A stretch of 33,668 bases of DNA from an uncultured Gammaproteobacteria bacterium (GCA_905479985.1 CAJQOM010000037.1:1-33668); one strand, 5' to 3'. Positions 17,442 to 26,307 are shown, counted from the first letter of the stretch. The notes: generated from the sequence alone by a model not told the origin. Translations and numbers: made by a program.

Positions 17442-17514
17442 AAATAAAGCCAACGTTAGCAATAGCATCAGTTATTATAAGACAACTAAATTAACCGAAT
17501 AAAGTGACGATAAA

Positions 17515-18081
17515 ATGAGTATCAAATCTGATAAATGGATCCGCCGCATGGCAGAGCAACATGACATGATTTCGCCTTTCGAGTCAGGACAAATGCGTGA
17601 AAGTGAAAACGGCCGGATGATTTCGTATGGAACGTCGAGTTATGGCTATGATGTAAGGTGCTCAAACGAATTTAAAATATTTACCAACATCAACTCGACT
17701 ATTGTTGATCCGAAAAACTTTGATGAAGACAGTTTTGTCGATGTGAATTCAGATGTTTGCATTATTCCGCCAAACTCTTTTGCGTTGGCTAGGACGGTAG
17801 AACGATTTAAAATTCCTCGAAATGTCCTCACAGTTTGTCTAGGCAAGTCGACCTATGCCCGCTGCGGTATTATCGTCAATGTCACGCCTTTAGAACCAGA
17901 ATGGGAAGGCCACGTCACATTAGAGTTTTCAAATACGTCACCGCTACCGGCTAAGATCTACGCCAATGAAGGTGTTGCCCAAATGTTATTTTTTGAATCA
18001 GATGAAGTGTGTGAAACATCATATGCTGATCGGAATGGTAAATATCAGGGTCAGCAAGGCGTAACCCTGCCAAAATCCTAA
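17515..18081 (+). CDS. dcd: dCTP deaminase
   Basis: A 188-residue homotrimeric enzyme that deaminates dCTP to dUTP for thymidylate synthesis. The family start [13 protein letters not shown], the run [12 protein letters not shown], and the catalytic region [20 protein letters not shown] with its conserved glutamate are visible. Length is typical. Mrp followed by dcd is a common gammaproteobacterial pairing. The next gene begins four bases after the stop. Confidence 0.95.
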   Translation: MSIKSDKWIRRMAEQHDMISPFESGQMRESENGRMISYGTSSYGYDVRCSNEFKIFTNINSTIVDPKNFDEDSFVDVNSDVCIIPPNSFALARTVERFKIPRNVLTVCLGKSTYARCGIIVNVTPLEPEWEGHVTLEFSNTSPLPAKIYANEGVAQMLFFESDEVCETSYADRNGKYQGQQGVTLPKS

Positions 18082-18085
18082 TACC

Positions 18086-19120
18086 ATGACATTGCGACTG
18101 ACACTCATTCTACTCATCACCACGCTGTTATCAGCGTGTTCATCAGAGCGCGAAGCTGATAAAGAGTGGGCACATAGTGAATTAAGCAGTTTCGCCGCCG
18201 CATTTTCACCCAATGGCAAATATGTCCTTGTTGGCGATACTGATGGGCCTGCCAAATTGTGGCATATCGAAAAAAGCCGCGTTATTTATAGTTGGCAAAA
18301 TACCGCTGGCGAAGCAGGCACAACTACATCCGTCGCATTTTCAGCCGATGGTAAAGTCGCTGCAACAGCAGAAATTGATACCGTTGTCTTATGGGAAATG
18401 GCCAATGGAAAACCGATGATTCGGTTGAGTTTTCCGGTCAGGATCAAAGCCATGGCCTTATCCAAACATGGCGATTACGTTTTATTGGCATTACAAGATC
18501 GCACCGCAGTTTATTTTGATGTGATTGAAAACCGGGTTGTTAAAATTCTAAAACATGACGGTAAACCAGTTGGTGCCCCGATCGATCAATTGATTAATGC
18601 TGTAGCGATTTCACCTAGTGGAAAATATGCTTTGACCGGTGGTGATGACCAAATGGCAAGATTGTGGAGCTTAGAAAGCGGTAAGCAGCTACGAAAATGG
18701 AAACATAACAATAGCGTCAATATCGTTGCTTTTTACCCGAAAGGCGGTTATGTACTCACTGGCGCAGGCAATGACCAAACGCATTTTTGGAATATAAAAA
18801 CAGGTAAGAAAAAATATACCTTGAGAATATCCGATTTGCCGAAAAATATAGAATTACCTAATTTCCCGTCCTTTAAAACCACCACGTCAGCGATCGATTT
18901 CTCTTCAAGTCACAAATATCTAATCACAGGTCATCCATCAAGACGTATTTGTTTATGGCAAGTGGCGACAGGTGACAAAATAGAATGTTGGCAAGTCGCG
19001 CGCCGTAGTTCATTAAGACCGGGTGTCGTGCTGCAAGCCGTTGCATTTTCTCCCAAAGACAAGGTGGTTTACACCGAGTCTGGTAATGGTATCGGTCAAA
19101 AATGGCAGCTCAAGAAGTAA
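18086..19120 (+). CDS. WD40-repeat lipoprotein
   Basis: A 344-residue protein with a lipoprotein signal: a hydrophobic stretch followed by the lipobox LSAC, with the lipidated cysteine at C18 and serine after it, which favours the outer membrane. The mature part has about six WD40 blades, each with patterns such as AAFSPNGKYVLVGDTDG, LWHIEKS and AVAISPSGKYALTGGDD followed by LWSLESG. The protein probably forms a beta-propeller used for protein binding in the periplasm. BamB is another periplasmic propeller, but the repeat type here is WD40. The 3' end overlaps the next gene by 19 bases. Function is unknown. Confidence 0.8.
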   Translation: MTLRLTLILLITTLLSACSSEREADKEWAHSELSSFAAAFSPNGKYVLVGDTDGPAKLWHIEKSRVIYSWQNTAGEAGTTTSVAFSADGKVAATAEIDTVVLWEMANGKPMIRLSFPVRIKAMALSKHGDYVLLALQDRTAVYFDVIENRVVKILKHDGKPVGAPIDQLINAVAISPSGKYALTGGDDQMARLWSLESGKQLRKWKHNNSVNIVAFYPKGGYVLTGAGNDQTHFWNIKTGKKKYTLRISDLPKNIELPNFPSFKTTTSAIDFSSSHKYLITGHPSRRICLWQVATGDKIECWQVARRSSLRPGVVLQAVAFSPKDKVVYTESGNGIGQKWQLKK

Positions 19121-19443
19121 GTCATTATAAGCTGGTCTTTTTTGTTCCCGAAACACATAAAGAAGCGGTGAAAACAGCCTTATTTTCACAAGGCGCAGGA
19201 CAGTACCAAGGTTATGATTGCTGTTCTTGGGAAACACACGGCCAAGGCCAGTTTAGACCATTGGCAGGGAGTGACCCTTTTATCGGTCAAACCAATGTGA
19301 TTGAAAAAACCGATGAAGTTAGGGTTGAAATGCGCTGCCAAAGCCAGCATATTAAAGTCATACTACAAACCTTAATAGCGTGTCACCCCTACGAAGTTCC
19401 TGCTTACGAAGTCTGGCCTATCTACAGCCTAGATGATTTTTAA
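19102..19443 (+). CDS. NIF3/YqfO-like small protein
   Basis: A 113-residue protein resembling the PII-like insert domain of NIF3/YqfO proteins, here free-standing. Recognisable parts are YKLVFFVPETHKEAVKTALF, the glycine- and tyrosine-rich GQYQGYDCCSWETHGQGQFRP, and HPYEVPAYEVWPI near the end. Stand-alone versions occur widely in gammaproteobacteria and are sometimes annotated as NGG1p-interacting factor NIF3; their biochemical role is not established. The only suitable start overlaps the WD40 gene by 19 bases in another frame, indicating translational coupling. Confidence 0.8.
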   Translation: MAAQEVSHYKLVFFVPETHKEAVKTALFSQGAGQYQGYDCCSWETHGQGQFRPLAGSDPFIGQTNVIEKTDEVRVEMRCQSQHIKVILQTLIACHPYEVPAYEVWPIYSLDDF

Positions 19444-19461
19444 TTATTTTTGAGTGTCACT

Positions 19462-22113
19462 ATGTCCACAAGCACAGCCCCAATAGAAACATTTTTAGCT
19501 GATTATCAAGTACCGAATTATTTGGTTGATCAAGTCTCACTTCATTTTGACTTAGGCAGCTCGGAAACCAAAGTCCATAGCGTGTTATCAATGCGACGTA
19601 ACCCAGAAGGGCAGGGCGGCGACTGCATTCTCGATGGCGAACAAATGGCGTTGGTCTCGATCAAACTAGATGGTCGAGTATTGCAAGGCAATGAATATCA
19701 ACGGACAGATAAAACCTTATTGATCTCAACAGTACCTGAGAAGTTTGACCTAGAAATCGAAACCATTATTCACCCTGACCAAAATACTGCTTTAGAAGGC
19801 TTGTATCATTCAGGCAGCTTGCTTTGTACACAATGTGAAGCAGAAGGGTTTAGACGAATCACCTATTACCCAGATCGTCCAGATGTGATGGCGGTATTTA
19901 CGGTGTCGATTGCGGCTGATAAAGCCGAGTGGCCGATCATGTTGTCAAATGGTAATTTACAAAAACAAGGCCAATTTGAAGATGGGAGGCATTGGGTACG
20001 CTGGCATGATCCTCATCCTAAACCCGCTTATCTGTTTGCTTTAGTTGCTGGAGATTTACACCGTCAACAAGATAGTTTTGTAACGATGTCAGGCCGAACA
20101 GTCGCGTTAGAAATTTATGTTGATCCAGAAAATAGCCACAAATGTAATCATGCCCTGACGTCCCTAAAACAGGCGATGAAATGGGATGAGGATACTTATG
20201 GGCGAGAATACGATCTTGATGTCTTTATGATCGTAGCAGTCAACGATTTCAATATGGGCGCAATGGAAAATAAAGGCTTAAATGTTTTTAATGCTGCTTG
20301 TGTTTTAGCCACGCCTGAAACAGCAACAGATCGCGATTATTACACCATCCAAAGTATTGTCGGCCATGAATATTTTCATAACTGGTCTGGCAACCGAGTC
20401 ACCTGTCGTGATTGGTTTCAGCTCAGTCTAAAAGAAGGCTTTACCGTCCTACGCGATCAGCAATTCAGTGCGGATATGAACTCTGCTGCGGTACAACGCA
20501 TAGAAGATGTCAACCAATTACGCACCATGCAATTTTCTGAAGATGCGGGCCCAATGGCACATCCTGTGAGACCAGCCTCGTTCATTGAAATTAGTAATTT
20601 TTATACGGTGACGATTTATGAAAAAGGCGCAGAAGTCGTCGGCATGATCAAAACCATTGTCGGCGATGTGGGGTTTAGAAAGGGAACAGACCTTTATTTC
20701 GACCGCCACGACGGCCAAGCAGTGACCACAGATGACTTCGTCAAAGCCATTGAAGATGCGAATAGCGTGGACTTGAGCCAATTTAAGCATTGGTATGCCC
20801 AAGCAGGAACACCACAGCTGACCATTGGGACGGAATATGATGTTGTGCGTCAACAATTTACTATCAGTATTAAACAAGGTTGTCCTGCTACGCCGGATCA
20901 ACAACACAAACAACCTTTTCATATACCAGTGGCCATGGGCTTACTAGATAAACAAGGTAAGCCGCTCCAGCTTCAACAAGCAGGACAAGCAGAAGCAATT
21001 GATGATGAAACGCTTGTGTTATCAATCACACAGGCAGAGCAACAATTTACCTTTATTAATATTGCATCAGAGCCTGTGCTATCACTATTACGAGGATTTT
21101 CAGCACCCGTTAAAATCGATTTAGAGCGTTCTAATGCAGAGTTAGCCTTTTTAATGGCTAATGATACTGATAGCTTTAGTCGCTGGGATGCCGGTCAGCA
21201 ACTATTGATTAATACCCTATTACAGCTAGTCGAAACGGTTCAACAAGGTCATACGCTCACCTTACCGATAGAGTTGATCGAACAATTTGGCAAGGTATTA
21301 GCCGATGCGGATTCAGAGCCAGCCCTTGTTGCAAAAATGCTGATCTTACCATCAGAAAATTATCTCGCTGCACAGCAGAAGTTAGCGGACGTTGATGCAA
21401 TTCATGCTGCAAGAAAGTTTGTTAAAAAAGAATTGGCAGTGAAATTGAAGCAACAATTCTCAGCGCTCTATGCAACATTAAATACCCAAGCACCGTTTGA
21501 ATTCAATGCTGATGCGATGGCAAAACGCAGTTTGAAGAATATTTGCCTAGATTATTTAATGATCACAGAAGATCCGATGCAAACGCAGCGTTGTTTAAAA
21601 CAAATGAAGCAATCTGACAATATGACGGATACGCTAGCAGGACTTAATAGCCTCGTAGAACAGCCCGGGCCAGAAAGTGAACATGCCTTACGTGCTTTTT
21701 ATGAACAATGGCAACATGATAAACAAGTGGTTGATAAATGGTTGGCAGTCCAAGCACAGTCAGGCTTACCCAATACCTTAATCAGAGTGAAAGGCTTGAT
21801 GAAACATCCCGCTTTCAGCATCACAAACCCAAATAATGTACGGGCATTAATTGGTCAATTCTGTCGGAATAACCCGATTAACTTCCATGCGATTGATGGC
21901 TCAGGTTATCAATTTTTAGCAGAACAAATTTTGGTATTAGATAAGCTGAATCCTCAGATAGCAGCAAGACAACTTGGCGCTTTTAATTCATGGCGCCAAT
22001 ATGATGTTCGCCGCCAAGAATTAATGAAAAATGCCTTAAACAGCATTGCACAGCAAGAAGCATTGTCTGCTGACGTTTACGAAATTGTGACTAAATATTT
22101 GGCAGCAGCATAA
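19462..22113 (+). CDS. pepN: Aminopeptidase N
   Basis: An 883-residue M1-family zinc aminopeptidase that removes N-terminal residues from cytoplasmic peptides. The exopeptidase motif GAMEN is at 266-270 and the zinc site HEYFH at 302-306 (HEXXH), with the third ligand E325 in LKEG. Length matches E. coli-type PepN and the four-domain layout is expected. A TTG at 19450 in frame could add four residues; ATG 19462 is preferred. The stop overlaps the start of the next gene by one base. Confidence 0.95.
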   Translation: MSTSTAPIETFLADYQVPNYLVDQVSLHFDLGSSETKVHSVLSMRRNPEGQGGDCILDGEQMALVSIKLDGRVLQGNEYQRTDKTLLISTVPEKFDLEIETIIHPDQNTALEGLYHSGSLLCTQCEAEGFRRITYYPDRPDVMAVFTVSIAADKAEWPIMLSNGNLQKQGQFEDGRHWVRWHDPHPKPAYLFALVAGDLHRQQDSFVTMSGRTVALEIYVDPENSHKCNHALTSLKQAMKWDEDTYGREYDLDVFMIVAVNDFNMGAMENKGLNVFNAACVLATPETATDRDYYTIQSIVGHEYFHNWSGNRVTCRDWFQLSLKEGFTVLRDQQFSADMNSAAVQRIEDVNQLRTMQFSEDAGPMAHPVRPASFIEISNFYTVTIYEKGAEVVGMIKTIVGDVGFRKGTDLYFDRHDGQAVTTDDFVKAIEDANSVDLSQFKHWYAQAGTPQLTIGTEYDVVRQQFTISIKQGCPATPDQQHKQPFHIPVAMGLLDKQGKPLQLQQAGQAEAIDDETLVLSITQAEQQFTFINIASEPVLSLLRGFSAPVKIDLERSNAELAFLMANDTDSFSRWDAGQQLLINTLLQLVETVQQGHTLTLPIELIEQFGKVLADADSEPALVAKMLILPSENYLAAQQKLADVDAIHAARKFVKKELAVKLKQQFSALYATLNTQAPFEFNADAMAKRSLKNICLDYLMITEDPMQTQRCLKQMKQSDNMTDTLAGLNSLVEQPGPESEHALRAFYEQWQHDKQVVDKWLAVQAQSGLPNTLIRVKGLMKHPAFSITNPNNVRALIGQFCRNNPINFHAIDGSGYQFLAEQILVLDKLNPQIAARQLGAFNSWRQYDVRRQELMKNALNSIAQQEALSADVYEIVTKYLAAA

Positions 22114-22535
22114 TGTATCAACTTCACGAACGATTGGCCGCCGATACGCTAGCGATAGGGCAGTTTAGTCTCTGTGACGTCAGATTAATGAATGATGCCC
22201 GTTACCCTTGGGTGATTTTAGTCCCCAGAAAAGCCGGCATAACGGAAAGCTATCAACTCAAGCCAACGGAACAACAACAACTGATGACAGAATCTGCTTT
22301 CGTGGCCGAGCAATTAGGCAATCTAGTCAGTGCAGACAAAATGAATGTGGCAGCTCTTGGGAATGTCGTCAGTCAGTTGCATATTCATCATATTGCTCGC
22401 TATCAATCAGATCAAAGTTGGCCTGCGCCAGTTTGGGGGAAGGGGGAAGCTGTGCCTTATCATCAAGATGAAGCACAAGCCGTGATAGCACAATTAACAG
22501 TGATCTTTGCTGAGTTACTCAGAGATGGCATCTGA
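22113..22535 (+). CDS. HIT-domain protein with incomplete histidine triad
   Basis: A 140-residue HIT-superfamily protein, related to nucleotide hydrolases and transferases. The motif reads QLHIHHIAR: H90 and H92 are in place, but the third triad position is I94 with H93 next to it. The downstream run SWPAPVWG is typical of a gammaproteobacterial subgroup that, to my recollection, often lacks the third histidine. It may therefore have a changed reaction or only bind nucleotides. It overlaps pepN by one base and the next gene by 11 bases, so the three are translated together. Confidence 0.82.
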   Translation: MYQLHERLAADTLAIGQFSLCDVRLMNDARYPWVILVPRKAGITESYQLKPTEQQQLMTESAFVAEQLGNLVSADKMNVAALGNVVSQLHIHHIARYQSDQSWPAPVWGKGEAVPYHQDEAQAVIAQLTVIFAELLRDGI

Positions 22536-22752
22536 ATTACGGTTTAGATTGGCAATCAGTGCCGACGAAGCGGGGCGTTATTATCAAGGAACAGCCCATT
22601 CTGTTGTCGTCACCGCCGAGAACGGGCAGAAGCTCCAGTTTCCGGCCTCGCATATTCGACCTTTTATCAATCAGTTGGGTGTACGCGGTTATTTTAGTAT
22701 CCAGTTCGATAAGAACAATAAATTAATCGCCCTTAAGAAAATCGCAGATTAG
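22525..22752 (+). CDS. DUF2835 family protein
   Basis: A 75-residue protein of unknown function that matches the DUF2835 family of gammaproteobacteria over its whole length, starting ELRFRLAISADEAGRYYQG and ending FSIQFDKNNKLIALKKI. No signal peptide or membrane segment is visible. The ATG at 22525 lies 11 bases inside the HIT gene. The last 70 or so bases of this gene are repeated at 33421-33490, next to lpdA, which marks the right end of the accessory segment. Confidence 0.8.
   Translation: MASELRFRLAISADEAGRYYQGTAHSVVVTAENGQKLQFPASHIRPFINQLGVRGYFSIQFDKNNKLIALKKIAD
22676..22746 (+). repeat. Left copy of a ~70-bp direct repeat (3' end of DUF2835 gene)
   Basis: This stretch matches 33421-33490 in the same orientation with about six differences and one missing base, roughly 90 percent identity by hand alignment. 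Weaker similarity appears to continue past the stop codon (AGTTTATTTAAGTG against AGTTATTTAGAGTG), which at the right copy lies in the end of lpdA. Confidence 0.8.
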
Positions 22753-23076
22753 TTTATTTAAGTGTTTCAGAAAGATTGATAGCCGACTCTAGCAGGAGAT
22801 GCCAGCTATCGACCCCAAGCAGTCAGTCGCTTTTTTGATGAAAGTTCTAGATTTTCTATTCCATTAATTGATTAATAGATAAAAATTTGGGATTATGGAA
22901 ATACTGTATATGATGATAAACAGATGGTAATTCTTGTTTATTATTTCTTGCCTGCACAAAGGAATGGCTCAACACTATGATTCGTAGTGAAAAATGGATT
23001 TTTACCAATCACACTAAAAAGTTTAATGGCCGAAGGGTCGATCAAACATACTGTTGCGGCTTTAAAAGGATGAAGT
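22753..23076. other. Gene-free stretch at left edge of the accessory segment
   Basis: No convincing coding sequence is present. A weak inverted repeat (GATAGC at 22778-22783 with GCTATC at 22805-22810) is followed by AAGC...GCTT and six T (22831-22836), which may be a poor terminator for the pepN-HIT-DUF2835 operon. The remainder is AT-rich. AAGGAT just before 23077 is a good ribosome binding site. No attC or integrase site was recognised here. Confidence 0.5.
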
Positions 23077-24149
23077 ATGCTTGAGGAAATAAAAGAAATT
23101 GCAAGGTTGCAGCAACTGTATTCGAGTGATAACACACCTGAGATGAAACAAAGAGGTGTATTTATTCGCTCAGAGTTACCCAATGCTTTAAAAAAGCATT
23201 GGAATCAATTTACGGATTCTATTACCAAGTTCTCTAAAGACTTGAGTATAGAAGGCAGTGACGGCATTGGTAGAAAAACACAAGCACCATGGGTAAGAAT
23301 ATTTTCCAAAGAGTTATCGCCATCTGCAACAATTGGTTATTACTTGGTAATACACTTTTCTACTAATGGAAAGTATTGTTTTATAACTATCGGCTGCGGT
23401 GCAAGTAAGTGGGACAGTGAAAAAGGCGACTTAGTTAAATATTCTAATAACGAGATTAAAATCAAGGTCGACTGGGCATTAGGTGTGCTGAAAAAAGCCG
23501 AATTGGACATGTCACACTTTCCAGATGAGATTGATATTGGATCAACTCATTCGCTGCCTAAGTCCTTTGTAAAAGCTATGAAATATCAACTCTCACAGAT
23601 AAAGAACTATCCAACACTATTTGTAATGCGCTAGCCCTATTATCGACAATATATGATCATTGCAGCGAGCTTAACGATTTACCGCAATCTGAAATTGCAA
23701 AATCTGAAATTGAGGCCGTAGTTAACCCATCTAAAAACAACCTAAACACTCGACAAGGGTATGGGTTAAGTGGGCCGGAGAGGAAAGCTGTTGAGCCCAG
23801 AGCGATGGAAGTTACACATGAATATTTGTCTAAGCTCGGCTACAAGCTTAAAGATACTTCTGCTAAGAACCCATTTGATTATTTGGCAACCAAAGGTGAA
23901 GAAGCTATAAAAGTTGAGGTCAAAGGAACAACCAGCGGCTTAGTTGACTCAATAATGATGACTTCTAATGAGGTTAATCTTCATACAAATGAGGCTGGGA
24001 CTACCGCTTTGGCTATTGTTAGCGAAATTGAGTTTATAGAACGAGGAGAGAATACGAAGTGTTAAAATGGCACCATCGAATACTTCTATCCTTGGGACAT
24101 AGAGAAATGGAGCTTAGAGCCGAAGGCTTTTCTAGTAGTAAGGCCATAA
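23077..24149 (+). pseudogene. McrB-N (DUF3578)/DUF3883 protein gene, broken by a frameshift and a stop codon
   Basis: The first part (23077-23634, 185 residues) resembles the N-terminal domain of McrB-like restriction proteins (DUF3578), with IGRKTQAPWVRIF and ATIGYYLVIHFS. Near 23580-23610 the reading frame is lost: a shift of one missing base restores a continuous reading (KELSNTICNALALLSTIYDH) through a linker into a DUF3883 domain (GYKLKDTSAKNPFDYLA, VEVKGTTS). An in-frame TAA at 24063-24065 interrupts the last part, after which NGTIEYFYPWDIEKW continues to a natural stop at 24147. The two domains commonly form one protein linked to defence or DNA-associated functions. Two separate lesions suggest a true pseudogene; a sequencing error at either site is possible. 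Confidence 0.75.
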
Positions 24150-24218
24150 CAAGTGTAAGTACACGGTGAAAGTTTCCATTTTTCTCTGTTTTTTCCGCTG
24201 CTGTTTGCGGCGTTAGTT
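24144..24218 (+). repeat. attC-like site 1 after the McrB-N/DUF3883 gene
   Basis: The site begins with CATAACAAG, in which TAAC overlaps the gene's TAA stop, and ends with GGCGTTAGTT, whose GTTAGTT resembles the GTTRRRY core of integron cassette sites. The 75-base length and placement directly after the stop are typical of attC. Pairing between the arms is poor by eye, so this is a tentative call. Confidence 0.4.
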
Positions 24219-24272
24219 CTTCACGATGATGTGTATTGTGTTGTAGATTTATAGATAAAGGATTGATTTTAT

Positions 24273-24995
24273 ATGGCGAAGTTTTTGAACACCAGTGCAA
24301 CTAATTATTACTTAGAGGAGTTGATAAAGGGAGCCTCAGATCGCCTTATCCTTATAAGTCCATTTCTTAAATTAAATGACCGAATTAAAGAACTACTTGA
24401 AGATAAAAATAGATTAAAAATCGATGTCCGTATTGTTTATGGAAAAAGTGAATTACAACCGATGGAAATCAGTTGGTTAAACGAACTGTCTTTTATTCGT
24501 ACAAGTTTTTGTAAAAATTTACATGCAAAGTGCTATATAAATGAAAGCTCTTGTATTATTACGAGCTTAAACCTTTATGAGTTCAGTCAAGTTAATAATA
24601 ATGAAATGGGTGTTCATGTCTCCCGTGACGATGACCCTGAAATGTATAAAGATACCTACGAAGAAGCCCAACGAATAATTAGGATAAGTGATGAAGTTAG
24701 GATTTCATTAGAGAAGATTGAAAAGCCTAAAAAGCTAAATGAGTCTGCTAAGCCAAGTTCAGTGACCAAAAATGGTGAGCCATCTAAAATCACTTCATCT
24801 AAATTAGCTATTAAGTTCAAGTTAAAAACACCAGAACTAATAGCAATGTTAATTACTGGTGGTTATGTCGAAGAACTTGACGAAAAACAAGTATTAACAG
24901 AGAAGGGTGAAGCTTCTGGTGGTGAAGCTAAAACTGGTCGCTTTGGTGCATATTTAATTTGGCCTGAAACATTCAACCCCATACAAAAGAGCTAA
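24273..24995 (+). CDS. Phospholipase D-like protein with a single HKD-type motif
   Basis: A 240-residue protein. The N-terminal half (about 5-125) looks like a PLD-superfamily nuclease or lipase domain: LISPFLKLNDRIKELLE, then H84 and K86 in NLHAKCYIN, and TSLN at 97-100. The acidic position of HxKx4D is E91 in place of D. Only one such motif is present, so activity would need a dimer, as in Nuc- or BfiI-like nucleases. A charged linker (about 145-180) leads to a C-terminal part (about 183-235) that may be a small winged-helix-like domain. The ribosome binding site is AAAGGA. It is flanked by attC-like sites, suggesting a captured gene cassette. Role unknown; defence or DNA handling is plausible. 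Confidence 0.72.
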   Translation: MAKFLNTSATNYYLEELIKGASDRLILISPFLKLNDRIKELLEDKNRLKIDVRIVYGKSELQPMEISWLNELSFIRTSFCKNLHAKCYINESSCIITSLNLYEFSQVNNNEMGVHVSRDDDPEMYKDTYEEAQRIIRISDEVRISLEKIEKPKKLNESAKPSSVTKNGEPSKITSSKLAIKFKLKTPELIAMLITGGYVEELDEKQVLTEKGEASGGEAKTGRFGAYLIWPETFNPIQKS

Positions 24996-25086
24996 CAAAG
25001 CGATTAATAGGACATGTTTTACTGCGTGGCTTTTTCGGTGACAGGGCCTCTTTACTGCAAAAACGCCTACTACCTCAACGTTAAAC
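24990..25086 (+). repeat. attC-like site 2 after the PLD-like gene
   Basis: The site starts AGCTAACAAAGCG, with TAAC overlapping the gene's TAA stop (six of seven matches to RYYYAAC), and ends CAACGTTAAAC, whose GTTAAAC matches GTTRRRY fully. TAATAGG near the left end pairs with CCTACTA near the right end with one mismatch that becomes a G-T pair on the bottom strand, and GGCTTTTT with AAAAACGCC pairs further in. Length 97 bases. These are the usual features of an integron cassette recombination site. Confidence 0.5.
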
Positions 25087-25100
25087 GAATGACCGCTTCT

Positions 25101-25126
25101 GGCTGTGAGTTCAACCGGTCGACGCA
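25101..25126 (-). repeat. 26-bp repeat, copy A (inverted relative to copy B)
   Basis: Read on the minus strand this is TGCGTCGACCGGTTGAACTC followed by ACAGCC. It matches 27966-27991 on the plus strand with three differences. The two copies face each other around the ADP-ribosylglycohydrolase and hflX genes. Confidence 0.65.
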
Positions 25127-25245
25127 ACGCATCGATTAATTCGTGAAAGTTGGGGTTATAGCGACGCATCACAAAAGAAGTGATCGATACTAATTTTCAT
25201 ACTGTGTGTATGAAATAGTTATTCACTCACCGATATGTCACTTTG

Positions 25246-26307
25246 TTATTTAAGTAACGGAAGCCCGTTTAGCATTTCTTCACAATAATCCCATTCATCC
25301 AATGTCTCTTTCCACGCTAATGGAATCGCATTGACGCCTTTGTATGCACCAAGCACCATGCCGAGAGCAATGGCCCTTGAAGCATTGTCCCCACCGACCA
25401 TGGTATTGGCTTGTAGTGCTTTTTTTAGTCCATCTTCATCATTTTCATATTTTAGTATGAAGTAGACAGCGCCAGGAAGCGTACCCTCAGTAGGACTTGC
25501 TTTGCCTACTTTTATCGGTTCTGAGCGACCTACGTCCCATAGTCTTGCCATGCTTGTAATGGCAAGATCATCAGCAAACTTCTCTTGAGAAAGTGCCGAG
25601 TTTTCATCAGTCGCTTCTTTTACTTTTGCAATTGCTTGCGCCACTTTATCCTGAAAAAAACCGCCCATTTCTAAAGCAACAGACGCAATGGCATTAGATG
25701 GAGTCTCTTTGTTAATCACGCGGTGGGTGACACGAGCAAAAAACTCACCGCCACCTAATGCATCAACATTTCTATGTGTGAACATGCTTTTTCTGGCAGC
25801 ATCGACGACGTCATCTTCTGTGTCGAAATAGGCATGTGCTGCTACATGACGTATTGCCATCGCGTTAGAGTTGCCACCAAGATGCTCAACAGCGACTCCC
25901 TGACTTACTTGTCCATAAGTCTCTCTCGTCATAGTACATATCCAAGACCCCCAGCCATTTTCAAGACGGTTCTTCCAATGAGGAATCAGGTTTGTTACGT
26001 TAAAAGGTGTTGGGCTATCTGAAAGAGATGCCAAATACTCTAAGACTAAGATATTGTAATCTCCAGCATCAGTAGTGCCACCTGCTTTTTTACCTGGGTG
26101 ATAGTTACGCTCTCCCCAGCCAATGCCATGTGTTTGGCCACCCATCATCTCCCCTGGTGACATGAATTTTTCTATCGGTTTGTTGCCATAAGCTTTATGT
26201 ATTTTTTCAGCGTCATACTCATAATGGCTGCCAAGGCAAAGTGCATCACCGACGATGGCACCAAAAAAGGCACCTTTTATTCTTTCTTCTTTTGAAATGA
26301 TATTCAT
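25246..26307 (-). CDS. ADP-ribosylglycohydrolase family protein
   Basis: A 353-residue member of the ARH/DraG superfamily, which removes ADP-ribose from proteins or small molecules using a two-metal centre. Motifs: GAFFGAIVGDALCLGSHYEY at the N-terminus, GGTTDAGDY (76-84) giving the first metal-binding acids, and GGDNASRAIALGMVLGA with D307 near the C-terminus. The second motif usually reads GGDTD, so N308 and A309 are a change from the classical form, similar to the J1-crystallin-like group. It is the only complete gene on the minus strand in this area. Its start has GGGA seven bases upstream. No ADP-ribosyltransferase is nearby, so the target is unknown. Confidence 0.82.
   Translation of the reverse strand: MNIISKEERIKGAFFGAIVGDALCLGSHYEYDAEKIHKAYGNKPIEKFMSPGEMMGGQTHGIGWGERNYHPGKKAGGTTDAGDYNILVLEYLASLSDSPTPFNVTNLIPHWKNRLENGWGSWICTMTRETYGQVSQGVAVEHLGGNSNAMAIRHVAAHAYFDTEDDVVDAARKSMFTHRNVDALGGGEFFARVTHRVINKETPSNAIASVALEMGGFFQDKVAQAIAKVKEATDENSALSQEKFADDLAITSMARLWDVGRSEPIKVGKASPTEGTLPGAVYFILKYENDEDGLKKALQANTMVGGDNASRAIALGMVLGAYKGVNAIPLAWKETLDEWDYCEEMLNGLPLLK

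Noticed and set aside
24954-25172. Minus-strand open frame of 72 codons
   Set aside because: It overlaps the PLD gene end, attC-like site 2 and the 26-bp repeat and matches no family I recognise; probably chance.
25246-26307. ADP-ribosylglycohydrolase as a DraG-type nitrogen regulator linked to the nitrate genes
   Set aside because: The gene is 9 kb away in the accessory segment, no DraT transferase or nitrogenase gene is present, and the second metal motif differs from the classical DraG form.
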